DNA from: Cephalotus follicularis
Taxonomy: Eukaryota > Streptophyta > Magnoliopsida > Oxalidales > Cephalotaceae
Direction of reading: 5' to 3'
Assembly: GCA_001972305.1 (NCBI GenBank)
Contig: BDDD01001367.1
Coordinates: 124,001 to 188,000, forward strand
Length of the DNA: 64,000 nt
Made by a program: the position numbers and the translations under genes. The notes under the pieces are model-generated. The model searched no databases, was not told the DNA's origin, and saw only the letters and a list, made by a program, of their open reading frames with translations. How positions within the stretch are numbered: the stretch's first letter is position 1; each line of letters opens with the position of its first letter. Below, one piece after another: positions 35,562 to 48,188 of this stretch.

Positions 35562-36023
35562 CATTATCAGCACGATACTCTATCAAACTGAAATTTGAGG
35601 TAATTTAAATTAGTTTCACACACATACATATATATATACTAAAGTTTCACGATTTCATCGTTTGTACAGAGTACCGACGACGTATGAAAACGTATGTCTC
35701 TATTATTATTTTAATATATTACTTATCTGTGCGAATCACAATATACATGGTGTGAAACATTGTTATGATTCAATGTTATTGAGGTACAATTTGTCTACTG
35801 GAATTGACCGAGACTTAGTGGGAGCTTATATATTTAATATCTAACTGTATCACTTCACGATATATAGGTGAGAACACATTTACTGTTTTATATATTTACA
35901 TTATTTGTATTATAATTAATTTTATTTATTACAATTATCTAATATTTGATCCATTTAATAATGTAAGTAAGGTTGTTATCATATATCTATATATATTTAT
36001 TCTTGAAAACTATTATCACCACT

Positions 36024-36120
36024 TGGGGTGGTGACCTAGTGGTAGGAACCTGCTCGTTCATACATGAGGTCCGACGTTCGAGTCCCAGCAAGCCCCATTA
36101 TACTCAAGTGGTCTCATGTG
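36024..36120 (+). repeat. tRNA-derived SINE-like head in the leader of copia element 1
   Basis: Contains a box-B-like GTTCGAGTCC (36076-36085) and a box-A-like GACCTAGTGGTAGG region ~40 bp upstream. The same segment is in copia element 2 (49354-49501), so it was present in a common ancestor. Here its 3' part has been lost and it is joined directly to gag. Confidence 0.55.
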
Positions 36121-37162
36121 CCATTGATATTTCTGAAAAGAATTATCTATCTTGGGTACTTGATGTGAAACTGTATTTGAGTGCTAAGAAATTAATGCAT
36201 ACAATTGATGAAGGTAATGCATCATCAAATGAGGAACGCGTCACTGCGCTGATTTTCTTAAGGCATCATATTGATGATTGCCTGAAATATGAATATCTAA
36301 CTGTTGAAAATCCACTTGAACTTTGGCAAAACCTAAATGATAGGTTTGAGCATTTGAAAGTTGTTGTATTGCCAAAGGCATTGAATGATTGATCACAGCT
36401 ACGATTTCAGGATTTTAAAACAGTTTCAGAATATAATTATAATTCCACGTTGTTTGAAATCGTATCATAATTAAAGATGTGTGGTGAAGTTATCACCGAA
36501 GATATGTTGTTAGAGAAAACATATTAAACATTTCATGCATCCAGTGTATTACTGCAACAACAGTATAGGTTGCACGAGTTCAAAAAATATCGTGAACTAA
36601 TTGGATCTCTTCTTATTGCAGAGCGAAATAATGAATTACTCCTACAAAATCATGACAGTCGTCCGACTGGTCAGCCTATTTACCAGAGATAAATGCAAAT
36701 TCGCCAAATTTTGGAGGATAAGGAAGCGGGCGTGGATGAGGACGTGGAAGAGGACGTGACAGTGGAAGAAATCAAAATTTCTTGGAGTCACATAATAATA
36801 ATAGCATAAAATGACAAAATCCTGATACAAAATAACGTCAAAAGTGGCGCAATCCTAGACAATCCAGTAATGCTGGACAAACCCAAAATAAAAAGGGTAA
36901 TTACAACCGATATGGTATGGAAGGTCATTGGTATTGTGCTTATCGCACAGCGAAGCATTGGATCGACTTTTATCAAGCTTCTCTAAATGAGAAAGGCAAA
37001 CAAATTGAAACAAATTTTATTGGTCATTGTGATCCTTTGGAAACTACGCAATCATACTTTGTTTCAATGGATACAACCCATTTGGACATTGTTGATTTCT
37101 TAATTGATCCAAATGAGAAAATAGACAATGTGATTGTCGACGAAAACTTACATTTCGGTTGA
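36117..37162 (+). pseudogene. gag remnant of copia element 1
   Basis: Similar to element 2 gag over its length: KNYLSWVLDVKLYLSAKKL, FLRHHIDDCLKYEYLTVENP, WQNLNDRFEHLK. It then breaks down through several stops (first TGA at 36390-36392). The zinc-knuckle region (YGMEGHWYCAYRTAKHW) has lost most cysteines. It lacks the original start codon because of the deletion that fused the leader to gag. Confidence 0.8.
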
Positions 37163-37274
37163 TGTTATATGTCATTATTTTAATATTTATCACTTTTGAA
37201 TAAAGTACTTATGAAGTAATAAATATAACATAGTTATATTTAATATGTGTATTTTTATCTATAGATCATCATAC

Positions 37275-37990
37275 AATGAATTTCAATATTTTAAGTTGTT
37301 TTGAATTGCAATCGACCATTGGAACTTACAGCTTCCTCTAGATTGGATTTTAAATTGATTTAATGGTTTTGGTTTGAATTGCAATTTGCCAACAACTATT
37401 CAATCTTCTGCAAAGGTAGACCTCGGAGCTCGACTGCAGAGCTGGGGACGCTCGAAGGCAGACCTCGCACCTCAAAGCTTCAAGGCAGACCTCAGAAGTA
37501 GAGGTCAGAGGTAGAGACTAGAGCTCAAAAGCTCCAAGTCATACCTCAGAGCTTGAGGGCAGACCTCAGAGGTAGAGGTCGAAGCTCAAAACCCGAAGTC
37601 AGACCTTAGTGTTTGATGACAGACCTGCGCTAATAGCTGCCGAGCAGACCTGCACTAATAGCTGCCGAGCAGACATGCCCGAATGGCTACCAAGCAGACC
37701 TGCGCTAATAGCTGCAGAGCAGACCTGCGCTTATGACTGCAGAGCAGACCTGCGCTATTTGTTACAAAACTATTTGAACTACATCGTTGGTGCTTATGCT
37801 CTGTTCTGGGCAATTGAAACAGTTTTTAACCTTTTCAACCCCAAATGCTTTTAACTACAAATAGATTCCATAGGAAGCCTCTTTAAGACCTTGTAGCCTA
37901 TGTGAATCCTCTTTTAACATCATTAATCTTCAAAATCAATCTTCAAATGAAACTTTAAAGAAAAGTTTCAATAAAAGAGTTTTACAAACA
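37275..37990. other. Foreign block replacing the gag-pre-integrase region of copia element 1, with minisatellite
   Basis: Element 1 and element 2 align up to catcatacaat (about 37275 and 50757) and then diverge. Similarity to copia integrase resumes near 37999. The intervening ~715 bp contains a GC-richer array: irregular GGCAGACCTC(A/G)GA units at about 37420-37615, then five to six ~25-bp units of GCAGACCTGCGCTAATAGCTGC type at 37618-37757. The origin is not recognised; the end (AATAAAAGAGTTTTACAAAC) looks like a transcript 3' end. Confidence 0.6.
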
Positions 37991-37998
37991 TTCAAATG

Positions 37999-40530
37999 GA
38001 TTGCTCGTCCTTTATTGATGAGGTCAAAGTTACCCATTTCAGTTTGGGGACATGCGATATTGCATGTTGCGGCTCTTATACGTATAAGACTGACTACATA
38101 TCATAAATATTCCATATTGCAGCTTGTTCTTGGTCAAGAACCAAACATATCCCACTTAAGAGTGTTTGGATGTGCAGTATATGTGCCTATTACACCTCCT
38201 CAGCGGAGTAAGATGGGACCATAACGTAGACTTGAAGTTTATGTGGAATTTGATTCTCCATCAATTATAAGGTATTTTAAACCATTAACATTCAACCATT
38301 AATAAGTGACATATTTACTGTACGTTATGCAGATTATCACTTTGATGAATTGGTTTTTTCAGTGTTAGGGGGAGACAAGATTTTATTGAAAAATGAAAAT
38401 AAAATTTCATGGAAAGTATCAAGAATACATAATTTTAATCCACGTACAAATGAATGTGAACTACAAGTTTAAATGATCATTAATTTGTAAAATATTGTTA
38501 ATCAAATGCCAGACGCATTTAATGATGCTCAAAAAGTGGTAAAATCTTATATACCAGCTGTGAATGCTCCAACAAGAATTGATATATCTAATGCTGGTGA
38601 AAGCTCAATTGATATATTAAAGTCTAGACCACAGTTGAACCTTGGTAAACCAATTGGTGCTAAAGATATTGTATCACGAAAACGAAAGGCAAATAAGGGT
38701 AGTGTACAAAACCCTGAAATAATATTAACACAAGAGAATGTGTTATTTTCAGAACCCATATTGACTCCAGAGAGAGTACAAAGCCCTGAAGAGGCTGTGA
38801 GATTTCAAAATCAAAAAGTCTCGATTAATTATGCACATGATGAACAAATATGGAATCGAGATGAGATTATAGTTAATGACAAGTTTGCCTATATCGTTGC
38901 ATTGGATATTACAAATCCTGTTATGGATCCTGAACCACAAAGTGTTGAACAATGTCAACAAAGAAATGATTGGCCAAAATGGAAAGATGTTATACAATCA
39001 GAATTGCAATCTTTGTCCAAAATAGAGGTATTTGGACCAATAATTCAAATACCAAAAGGTGTAACCCGTGTTGGATTCAGATGGATATTTGTTCAAAAAC
39101 GAAATGAGAAAAATGAAATTGTGAGATACAAAGTAAGGCTTGTAGCTTAAGGGTTCTCACAGAGACCATATATTGATTATCAGGAAACATATTCTTTAGT
39201 TATTGATGGAATCACTTTTCGATTCCTAATCAGTATGGCTGCTTCAAACGGACTTGAAACTCATCTTATGGACGTAGTAACAACATACTTATGTAGGTCA
39301 ATTGATAGTGACATATATATGAGAATTCCTGATGGATTTAAAGTTTTTGAATCGAACAAATCTCGCCACATGTATTCAATCAAGCTACAACGTTCGTTGT
39401 ATGCATTGAAACAATCTGGTTGAATGTGGTACAATCGACTAAGTGAATATTTAATGAAATAAGGGTACACAAACGATCTAATATGTCCATGTATTTTTAT
39501 CAAAAAATGTAATGATGAATTTGCTATTATTACAGTATATGTAGATGACTTAAATCTTGTAGGTACTTCTGAAGAGTTTACAAAGACTGCTATCTATTTA
39601 CAATGTGAGTTTGAAATGAAAGATCTTGGAAAAACAAATTTTAGTCTTGGTATACAGGTGGAGCACATATCATTTGGGATCTTCATCCATCAATCCACAT
39701 ACACAGAAAAGGTTCTTAGTCGATTCAACATGGACAAAGCTTATCCTTTAAACACTCCAATGGTCGTCCAATTTCTTTATGTCAAGAATGATCCATTTCG
39801 TCCTCAAGAAGAAGGAGAAGAAATCCCTGGACCTAAAGTCCCTTATCTTAGCGCAATTTGAGCACTATTGTATTTTACAAATTACACAAGACCTGATATT
39901 GCATTTTCTGTTAATTTGCTAGCAAGATATAGCTCTATACCAACAAGAAGGCACCGGAATGGGATTAAGCACATAATGCGATATCTTCGTGGAAGCACTG
40001 ATATGGGTCTATTTTATCGAAAGGGAACAAAATCAACATTGATTGGATATGCTGATGCTGGATACTTATCTGATCCACATAAAGCAAGATCACAAATCGG
40101 TTATGTCTCCACCTTTTGTGTCACTGCTATATCATGGCGTTCAACAAACAGACAATGACAGCAAGTTCTTCGAATCATTCAGAGATCCTTGCAATTCATG
40201 AAGCAAGTCGAGAATGTATATGGTTGAAATCAATGATTCAACATATACAAGAACCATGTGGGCTATCTTCGATTAGAAATAATCTCACTGTAACATATGA
40301 AGATAATGTTGCTTGCATCACACAACTTAGAGGAGGATATATCAAGGGTGATCGAATGAAACATATTTCACCAAAATTCTTCTACACCCATGAGCTTCAG
40401 AAAAAGGGTGATCTTGATGTACAATAAATCCGATCAAGTGATAATTTAGCGAATTTATTTATGAAGGCATTACCAGGTACTACATTCAAGAAGCTCAGAC
40501 ATGATATTGGGATGCGTCAGATTAAAGATC
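37999..40530 (+). pseudogene. Integrase C-terminal part, RT and RNase H remnant of copia element 1
   Basis: Integrase tail ISVWGHAILHVAALIRIR ... HLRVFGCAVYVPI, then RT with WPKWKDVIQSELQSL, GFRWIFVQKRNE and catalytic YVDDLNLVG (about 39538). RNase H has TRPDIAFSVNLLARY, YADAGYLSDPHKARSQ and the end YEDNVACITQLRGGYIKGDR. Frames are broken by at least six stops or shifts (for example 39148-39150 TAA, 39421-39423 TGA). Confidence 0.85.
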
Positions 40531-40682
40531 TTCATTAATACAGTACAATAACTTGTGAACTTTTGTTTCAGGGGGAGATTGTACTCTTTTACCTTCGCAA
40601 AGGTTTTTATCCCAATGGGTTTTTCCTAACAAGGTTTTACGGGGCAGTCATAGTGATATGGAATAAAAATTCAATGGGGGAG

Positions 40683-40861
40683 TATTATATAATAATGAAT
40701 AGTGAAATACTTTTTCAACAACTAAACACTATTCTAACAACAAATAGGAAAGTATTGTTAGGAAGAAAATAAGGAATTCATAATAAGAAAATCTCTTATT
40801 CTCTATGGATATCTATATAGTGCAATATTCACTTGTCAGTTAATCTCATAAGTTTATAACA
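40683..40861 (+). repeat. 3' LTR of copia element 1
   Basis: Begins TATTATATAATAATG right after the purine-rich aatgggggag and ends GTTTATAACA. It is followed by the target duplicate agttt. Confidence 0.85.
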
Positions 40862-41296
40862 AGTTTTGCCTATTTTTCAGTTCCTCTATCCCTCCTATCT
40901 ATATGTATGTATATAATCTAATTGTCCTATTATTACTGTTATGTTGTTTAATTGGTTCTTATTGCCCATGTATGTCTAGTGATTCTACTTATTTATTACT
41001 TTCCGGTTAATTTATGGTAGTAATTAAGTTCAATTTGTGTGTATGATTATTATTTGCATGCTCATGCCAAAGAGTTTTCTATGTTTGACTCAACTCACCT
41101 AATTAAAACTTCTTGATAACACAAATCTCAATCTATATTTTTGTTTCTCTTTTATATATCTTTTATTATTATTTAGATCAGGTTAGATGGATTAAAGTGC
41201 ACTTTTACCTCTTGAACTGGGAACTTTTTTATCTATATTTTACATTTTTGTTCGGATTTGTCATTGAAAAAAGAAGTTTCTTTCTTAATAACACGT
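40862..41296. repeat. Displaced continuation of the NBS-LRR 3' flank, repeated at 54738-55166
   Basis: Continues the gene flank interrupted by copia 1 (gagtttt|gcctatttttcag, compare 43464-43480). From about 40930 (TTTAATTGGTTCTTATTG) to 41296 (TTTCTTTCTTAATA) it matches 54738-55166 closely. The match ends abruptly at 41297. Confidence 0.7.
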
Positions 41297-41985
41297 CGGG
41301 TGCGAGAGAGAGAAGCCGATCGAGGTTGGGTTTTTTCCGGAGTTGGAGGTCAGGGAAGAGAGAGGGAGATGAGTAGACAAAGAGGCAGCGACTGCGAAGA
41401 GAGAAGGAGAAGAGTAGAGAGAGAGGCAACGAGATGTTTAACTGAAAGAAGAGTAGAGAAAGGCAACAATGCGTTTTACAGCTAAGGAGGCGTTATTTAA
41501 AGGAGAAGAGTAATAAGGCGTAGCTCTCAGTTTTAAAACTGAGAGCTGCGCCTATTTTAACATTATATACGCGCAGCGCTTATATAAGTTATGTGCGTGC
41601 TATTCAAAACGACGTGGAAAGGACAATAAAAGGCACCCAAATCATTAAGCCAAAGATTTGACTCGATATTCTCACCAACAAACACTTACCTCTACTACTC
41701 GATCCTACCTCTGCGACTAATATACAATTAACTCAACTCTCTCTCACAAAATCTCAACCATTTTCAATTAATCCCCGTTGTGCTCTCTAATTTATCAAAA
41801 AAAATTATCTCAATCTCTCTCTCGATTTCTTTCTCCAACACCTAAAATCTTAAATCATAAACTTGACCAAATATTTTCAGCATCAAACTCCATGTCTTCC
41901 ATCTCAACCTTTCTCTCTCTCGGATCTTTGTATCAGATGTCCTACTCTGGCAACCTCATCACCATCACAAACCCAGACATATATA
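41297..41985. other. Unassigned block with near-perfect 38-bp hairpin
   Basis: No gene recognised. 41516-41553 is an inverted repeat with 19-bp arms and one mismatch (AGGCGtAGCTCTCAGTTTT and its complement). 41300-41480 is GA-rich, and 41680-41930 is CT-rich like a 5' UTR, but no convincing protein follows. Confidence 0.45.
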
Positions 41986-42409
41986 TGTTGAAAATTAAAA
42001 GGATCATATGCGATATTAGAACACAATAATTAATGAGTAAGGATCATACCTTGTTGAGCCATGTTCAACTTGTGCAGCGGAATATCAAATCAGTGCGATC
42101 TTAGATCAAATAGACAGGTCGTCCCCTCCTTTTTACCAAACACAATGTGGTTCTTAGATGAGAATAAAAAACAACTTATCGTGACAGGAGAGGGGATCTA
42201 GCCTGATATATATGTAGTAAAATCTAATGAGCCTTCCCACCACATCTACAACCTGAAGTACGTCAGCCCATACAATATAGATCACTAAAGGGCTATTGAG
42301 CTATAAGCCCGTCTCACGGATCATTATCCTATCAGTTTTATAAAACAAAAATGATAATTAATGAAAGCCCAATATTTTATAAATATTTTCAACATTCTCC
42401 CACTTGGGC
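41986..42409 (-). mobile_element. 3' LTR and polypurine tract of a minus-strand copia-like element fragment
   Basis: LTR 41986-42394 (409 bp) has inverted ends TGTTGAAAAT...ATTTTCAACA. On the minus strand it is preceded by GCCCAAGTGGGAGAA (42395-42409), a typical polypurine tract. 42410-42840 is probably the adjoining 3' internal region, ending at the NBS-LRR fragment. No second LTR is found in the window. Confidence 0.65.
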
Positions 42410-42849
42410 AACATTAATTGTAGTTTTAAGAATTTGAAAAACAGTTTAGAAAACGACTCTCTGATAGAATGACAAAATTTTAAATCATTGGCGCCATAAT
42501 TTCAAAATATGATCCTGAGACAATCACTTCATAAATGATTCATAGCGTTTTTATATCGTCATTAACATAAGACCATCCATTGTTACATATGCCAACAACT
42601 TTACTGACATGGATCTAGATGTGGTAGTGTGACAATGAAACATCATACAAAATGTGATCTCAAAACATGCTATTCATTGTCGGTCCTCGATTTCTCTGAA
42701 ACAAAATGAGAAATCTAATTTTTCTGAACAAAATGAGAAATCTCAAGACTTCTCAAAGAAGTCAGTATGACACGATCAAAATATCCATGGATCACAAAAT
42801 TAGAAATATTTTAGAAAAAGTTTATTGGAATATGGACCAGATTTAGGAT

Positions 42850-43440
42850 TCGATGATGATAATGTTTTGGGTAGAGGTAATGCGCTGTTGGTGGAGTTAT
42901 AAGGTTTGAAATATTTGAACACGTTAATCATTTGCATAGGAAGTGAAGTTGCCCGGAAGAGTTTCCTAAGCTCTGATAGATTACAGAGCTGCACTGAAGA
43001 TCTCAAGCTGCATTGTGAAGAAGGTCCACATCAAATACAACTTTTATGTTTAGCAAATATGAAGCGTCTAGAGAAGCTTTCGATACTAGGTTTAAAAGAA
43101 GACTGGGCAAGTGAAGTAGGAAGAGAGACGCAACTTGAATAAAATGTGATCTCCACCACGACTCTGTCTTCGTGACCCCAAGTGACCCTTTTGTTAAATT
43201 TGAATCCTACATTTATTTGATCTACCACAATTGATGAATATCTACTCAAGTCTCTTGCCCTTCCCACATCTGAGAGAAATGGATGTGGATGATTGCCCAA
43301 AGCTTAAGAAGCTTCCACTCAACTCCAACACTGCTAGTGCTTTCAAGATTTATGGACATGAGAAATGGTGGAAAGAGTTAGAATGGGAGGATGAAGCTAC
43401 TCGTACGGCTTTTCTTCCTTGTTTTCTTCGTTGGAAGTAG
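42850..43440 (+). pseudogene. Truncated NBS-LRR fragment (C-terminal LRRs only)
   Basis: Matches the intact gene from about 34042 to 34330 (ALLVEL, GLKYLNTLIICIGSEVARKSF, SCTEDLKLHCEEGPHQIQLLC). It then has an internal deletion of ~200 bp relative to 34360-34545 and resumes to the end (FPHLREMDVDDCPKLKKLP, ATRTAFLPCFLRWK, stop at 43438-43440). In-frame stops at 42899-42901 (TAA) and 43139-43141, and no NB-ARC or CC region. The 3' flank to 43740 is also shared. Confidence 0.85.
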
Positions 43441-45389
43441 CAGTAGGAGGAGGTTTATCTATAATTTGAGTTTTGCCTATTTTTCATTGCCTCATGTATC
43501 CCAATTGTCCTATTATTACTGTTAATTAGTGAAAAGTCTCCCGATTTGTTTTGGTTACTGTGCAATAATATCATACATCATTATTTATTGAATGTTTTTA
43601 AGTGAATTATAAAACGTTTAGAAAAATGATCATAAAAGGAGGTTTTTTTTTAATATCTTATTTGTGAGTAGCACAGATGTATTTTTTGCATTGAGTTTGA
43701 CCAATAAAATGAAGCCTTGCATTAAAAAAATATAGACTTGTAGTAACAATTCATACACTTTAACGCTTAAATTATATTATACTCTTAAGATAAATTTTTT
43801 TCATTAGGAATGAAACAAATGCAAATAGATATTATCAAGTAAAGATGAAAATGTAAAAAGCATTAGAAATAAGAATTAATATATAGGAAATGGAAGGAGA
43901 ATCATATCTATTGATGGCCCAAACAATATAGTCTGTTATAGACATTATGAGATACAACATCTTAACAACAAAGTTAGTTCTAATATAACATTAATTTTGT
44001 GTTTTGTATTCATATAAAATTGATGGCATTACATGCTTTCTATTTTCCTTCATTGTCAGATCCTAAAATGTAGATCGCTTAAGCAGGATATAACAAGCAT
44101 AAATCATGTAATTGCTATTGTAGGTTGTTGAGAAAAAAACTACTAAAACATTTCACTCTTTTTTTTTGGTTTGTAATATTAAAAAAAGTGAAATATGTGT
44201 GTGGATAAAGCTTTTGGATAAGTGGCGACCTCCATACAATTTATTAGGGTTAAAAGATACCATATTTTTTACTTCATGCGTACCTTGTACACGACACGTA
44301 TCATATGATACAAAATTCAGAGGTTAAAGAAAAAGAAGATTGGATTGTGAAATATCAATAGTAATCATAAAATATATGTAAAAAATGATAAATAAATGAA
44401 AGGTTAATACTAATTAAATAGAATTAAGATTGTGTACGGATCCCAAAAGTTAGAAGGAGAGATCAAAGTTTAAAAAAAAATTCAGAAGGGGTCAATACAT
44501 AAAACAAAAAAAATCTTAAAAATATATGTGTAAATTTTTCAAAAAAGGAAATTGACAGGAGGAGTAAACAATGATATAACATCTCGTAAGGAAAAATTAT
44601 TATCTTCTAAATAAATTTTATTGTGTAATCGGATGTGTTTTACCCATAAAAGAAAAAAGCATTATCATTGAAAACGTCATGTAATACTACATATAATACT
44701 ATTGGTAAACAACTAAAATAATACAAAAAATAAGGATAAAAATTAGTATAACTTGCTTTTTTTTATCGAGCCAAGAAAATAATATTTTCTTTTAGGCGAC
44801 AAAAAAGAGTTCATAAAATGATTGTTATTAGTTTATTTATTAGGTTATCTTAAATCTATTAAGCCATAGTATGATTCAAATAACAAAAAATAGTCCACGT
44901 CAAAAGAAGAGTAAATGTCTTGTTAGAATGCATTAATGGTCTTAGTCCAAATATGAAGATCCAAATTTTAAACCAATACAGTGCACAACTTTATCTCACT
45001 TGGAACTCAAAAGTTTTGCGGTTTTGGCCTTAAATCTTATTCTTCAATCACCCCCACCGAAGTCTTCATTTCTTAGGACAATAGTTCTTCCTTCAAACTG
45101 GAATAATTCGGGATACAAATCCGATCCCTAAACATCAATAACTCATGGATGTCTACCAAGAAAATATCACTAATGATCACATCCATCTAGCTTGTGTAGG
45201 TATGGAATTTTAGTTCTTTGAAAAGCTTTGAAAAGCTAGTACGGTCGTCGGATTAGAATGTTACCTGAACACATAACGATAAAACGAAAATCGTTGGGTG
45301 CACTTAATGGGAATTGGGTGATATGTTAAAGAAAGTGTGAGTCTATGAAACGCTCTGTGCTATTTTGAAATCGTTGTTGATGCAGATGT
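43441..45389. other. NBS-LRR flank copy followed by AT-rich intergenic DNA
   Basis: 43441-43740 is homologous to 34859-35200. 43741-45389 is AT-rich with no ORF or bounded repeat that I can support. Confidence 0.55.
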
Positions 45390-47908
45390 TGTAACAGGAC
45401 CCGTTCTCAAAACACTAGGGGAAACGAGCTCTGCCGGGGATGGCACACCTGCCAACAACCCTCCAAATCGAACCACACCACAAAAGCGCAGAGCAAAAGG
45501 CTCCAGGGGTCCAAAATACAAAAGCCCGACCAGAAACGTCAGGACCGAGGACCATGCGATACAACGCAGTGTCCAAAGAAAGGGCTGAGGACTTCAAAGG
45601 AAACTACTGGGAGACCAAAACTCACTGTTTCACTTAAGTCCGAGGAGCCCCACATGCGCCTCGCACGTGTTCAACCAAACACCAAGCTCTACCAAAGCAG
45701 AGGAGCCAAACGCTACAGCTCTTCACATCGACAACAAACTCCAAAGCACTTGGGCAGCAACACGAACTAGAAGTCCGCGGATGCCCGAGGAGCCAAACGC
45801 CCGAGGACACCTGAATGTCCTGGGACACACCAACGCCAGAGGACGCACCAAGATCCAAGAGCACGCCATCAATCAGAGGACACACTAAAAGTGCCTGCGG
45901 ACACACCAAAGGTGCCAGGCATACCTCACGTGAGAGGACTGTCAACTAACCTAGTGGTCTGGCTTCTAATTCCTAGGACCAGGGACATGCTCGGCAATGA
46001 CCGTGATGGTCTGACCTCCAGCCGAGGAAACCTGCCGTGCACCTAGGTCAATTCTAAGGTCAACAGAGCCCAACCAACACTTCCAGAACACAACATACAA
46101 CCATATCTCACCTCTGGACCTCGACACTAAGGTCTAAACAACCTAAAATATCAAGCATCAACAAAGATAAAGATATCGAAGAAGGAATATAACTCCATAT
46201 CATAAAAGATAAATATTGTACACCAATATACCAAGGTTCATAAACAAGATTATTTTACAGAGGATTACAACCCAAAACAGAACCCAAAAGTATGCCCATA
46301 TGCATGAAGGGGATTAGCCGAGAAGGCCAGGGGAAGAGCTAGCTCCTCGGTCTACCTCGTAACAAGCCCTTAACGTGGTTTGACGTGGGGAAGACTTCAC
46401 CTGCTTCCTCAAACTGCAAAACAACAACCTGGGAGGGGATTAGTCCAGAGACTAGTGAGAGGGGAAGAAAGCATTCCTCAGCGCCAAGGGAGAACAAAGC
46501 CCTGAACAACAACGGCTATGCCCTAGCTGGGCTCACAAATCCAGCACGACTCATCACCCAAGTATACTCAACAAGAATCAAAAGACTATTGGAGTATATA
46601 ACTAAGCAACAGATAATAAAATCAATAATATTGAGAACAATAAGGAGAGAAAGTAAAACAACTGTCCAGACCAAATATCACGAGGACCCAAATAAAAGAT
46701 CTAGACTCCAAGGATCAAATTGATCAGAGGAACACTGGTACCTGTCACATTTCCAAAATCCACATCGGCCATTATCCATACATCTGTTGGCGCCAGATTT
46801 CACGCAGCTATATCTCAACAGTCCCTGACTGGAGAAGAAGATCATAGGCTTGTAGGGAGTGCACCACCTGCCATGTATCGATACAGAGAGCCACAAGTCT
46901 TGGCCTTCCACCAGAGGTGCCGACTGATCAATGTCCAACCCAGCCCCTGGGAGGCAAGCAGATCACGAACATCAACTGAGGGGCCGGTGAATCACCACAA
47001 GGCACCACCCTAGTCGACAATCGTGTATAAAAACTTTGACGGGAAGGTCAGCGAATCACCGCAGAGACCATCTCTCGCCGGGAATCCCATAGAATCGTAC
47101 CATCGGTCACCACGGTCCCCAGTATCCAGTATCCATACTCAATAACACATGGTATCAATAAATCATGACATATATAAATGATAAAAGAGGGGACAATATA
47201 TATCAACCCGGGAACCTTAAGCATACCACAGCTCGGAAATCAATATCAACAGGAATATGTCAAGATAACAAGGAAGAAACGACTCCCAGAACAAAGACAC
47301 CATGGAATGAATAGTATAAAACCAGAAGACACACATTAAGCTTAAGACTCTCAACGTATTTCAAGAATAAAGAAAGGAATGTCCCACTCACCACTTATCC
47401 GCTCCTCCGCACTTCTTCCTATAGCTCAGGATCAACGTTTGGCTTTTCAGCTACAAGAACAAAGAACACAGACTTAGCACAATTTGTTACAAAACAGAGG
47501 AAAATCATGCATGTAACCTTCAATGCATGAACGCCTCCTCGGATAGTCACCCCGACCATCCACAACGCTCAACATTCCACCATGGAGCACCACGCTCACC
47601 ATCGCCATCTCTGTCTTCACCGTAACCGGGAGGTTGGCACGCACATTGCCAAACGAACAGAGGAAAGAAGACGAAGAAAGGAAGAGCTCACCTCTGCGAA
47701 CGCAAGGATCTCGTTCTCCAAGCAACTTGTCTTCGTCAAAGGAAACTTTAGAAGAAAAGAAGGAGAAAGAAGAAACACTGAGAACTTACACACTTCTCTC
47801 AAGTACTTACTTCTGGCACCAACAACTATTACAACGGTTCTCTACTTGCTCAACTGCCTCAACGTGGGGGTTGGGGGCCTGACATGGCAGGACACTGCAT
47901 CCCTTACA
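45390..47908. repeat. Probable long solo LTR-like repeat (~2.5 kb)
   Basis: A GC-richer, non-coding block that begins TGTAACAGGACCC and ends CATCCCTTACA, giving TGTAA/TTACA inverted tips like the long LTRs of chromovirus gypsy elements. It has no protein similarity. The 5-bp flanks (gatgt, cattc) do not match, so boundaries are tentative. Confidence 0.4.
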
Positions 47909-48179
47909 CATTCCTGCCATCAGCACCTGCACACGTAAACGCCAATGCACCAAACAGAGGAAGCAACAACAAAACCAACATCCAAACCATTTAAGCCCAA
48001 ACCAAGCCAAGGCCCAATTATTCTTAACAAAAGAAAAATTTTAAGACCTAAAACAAAATCCAAACACCAAATTGGATCTGGGTAGTTAGATGTTGTTTAA
48101 CAATCAACAATAGATTTGGTTGTTTTTTAGGTAGTGATAAATATGGTAATGTTTTTTTTTGTTTGAAAATGTGGTTATA
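47909..48179. other. Spacer between the long repeat and the MULE foldback element
   Basis: No gene seen. Confidence 0.4.
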
Positions 48180-48188
48180 AATATTAAA

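Larger units (their letters stand above)
35355..40861 (+). mobile_element. Ty1/copia element 1, degenerate, with perfect 5-bp target duplication
   Basis: 5' LTR 35355-35561 and 3' LTR 40683-40861. Flanking duplication agttt at 35350-35354 and 40862-40866. The LTRs begin TA(T) and end CA, not TG...CA. Internal order is leader with SINE-like head, gag (36117-37162), a foreign 715-bp block (37275-37990), integrase C-terminal region, RT, RNase H (to ~40530) and a purine-rich tract (aatgggggag) next to the 3' LTR. Many stops and frameshifts; not functional. Confidence 0.9.

Noticed and set aside
35662..35844. 60-codon ORF in the copia 1 leader
   Set aside because: No similarity and not conserved in element 2.
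36024..36100. Possible tRNA gene (GTTCGAGTCC box)
   Set aside because: No cloverleaf with paired acceptor stem; the segment is repeated in copia element 2 with an oligo(T) tail, so SINE-like.
37618..37757. CRISPR-like array of ~25-bp units
   Set aside because: Units are contiguous and diverged, without unique spacers; it is a minisatellite in a plant retroelement.
41333..41485. Arg/Glu-rich small ORFs
   Set aside because: Product of GA-rich low-complexity DNA present in several frames.
45634..47938. ORFs of 80-118 codons on both strands
   Set aside because: No recognisable domains and biased toward the GC-richer composition of an LTR-like repeat.
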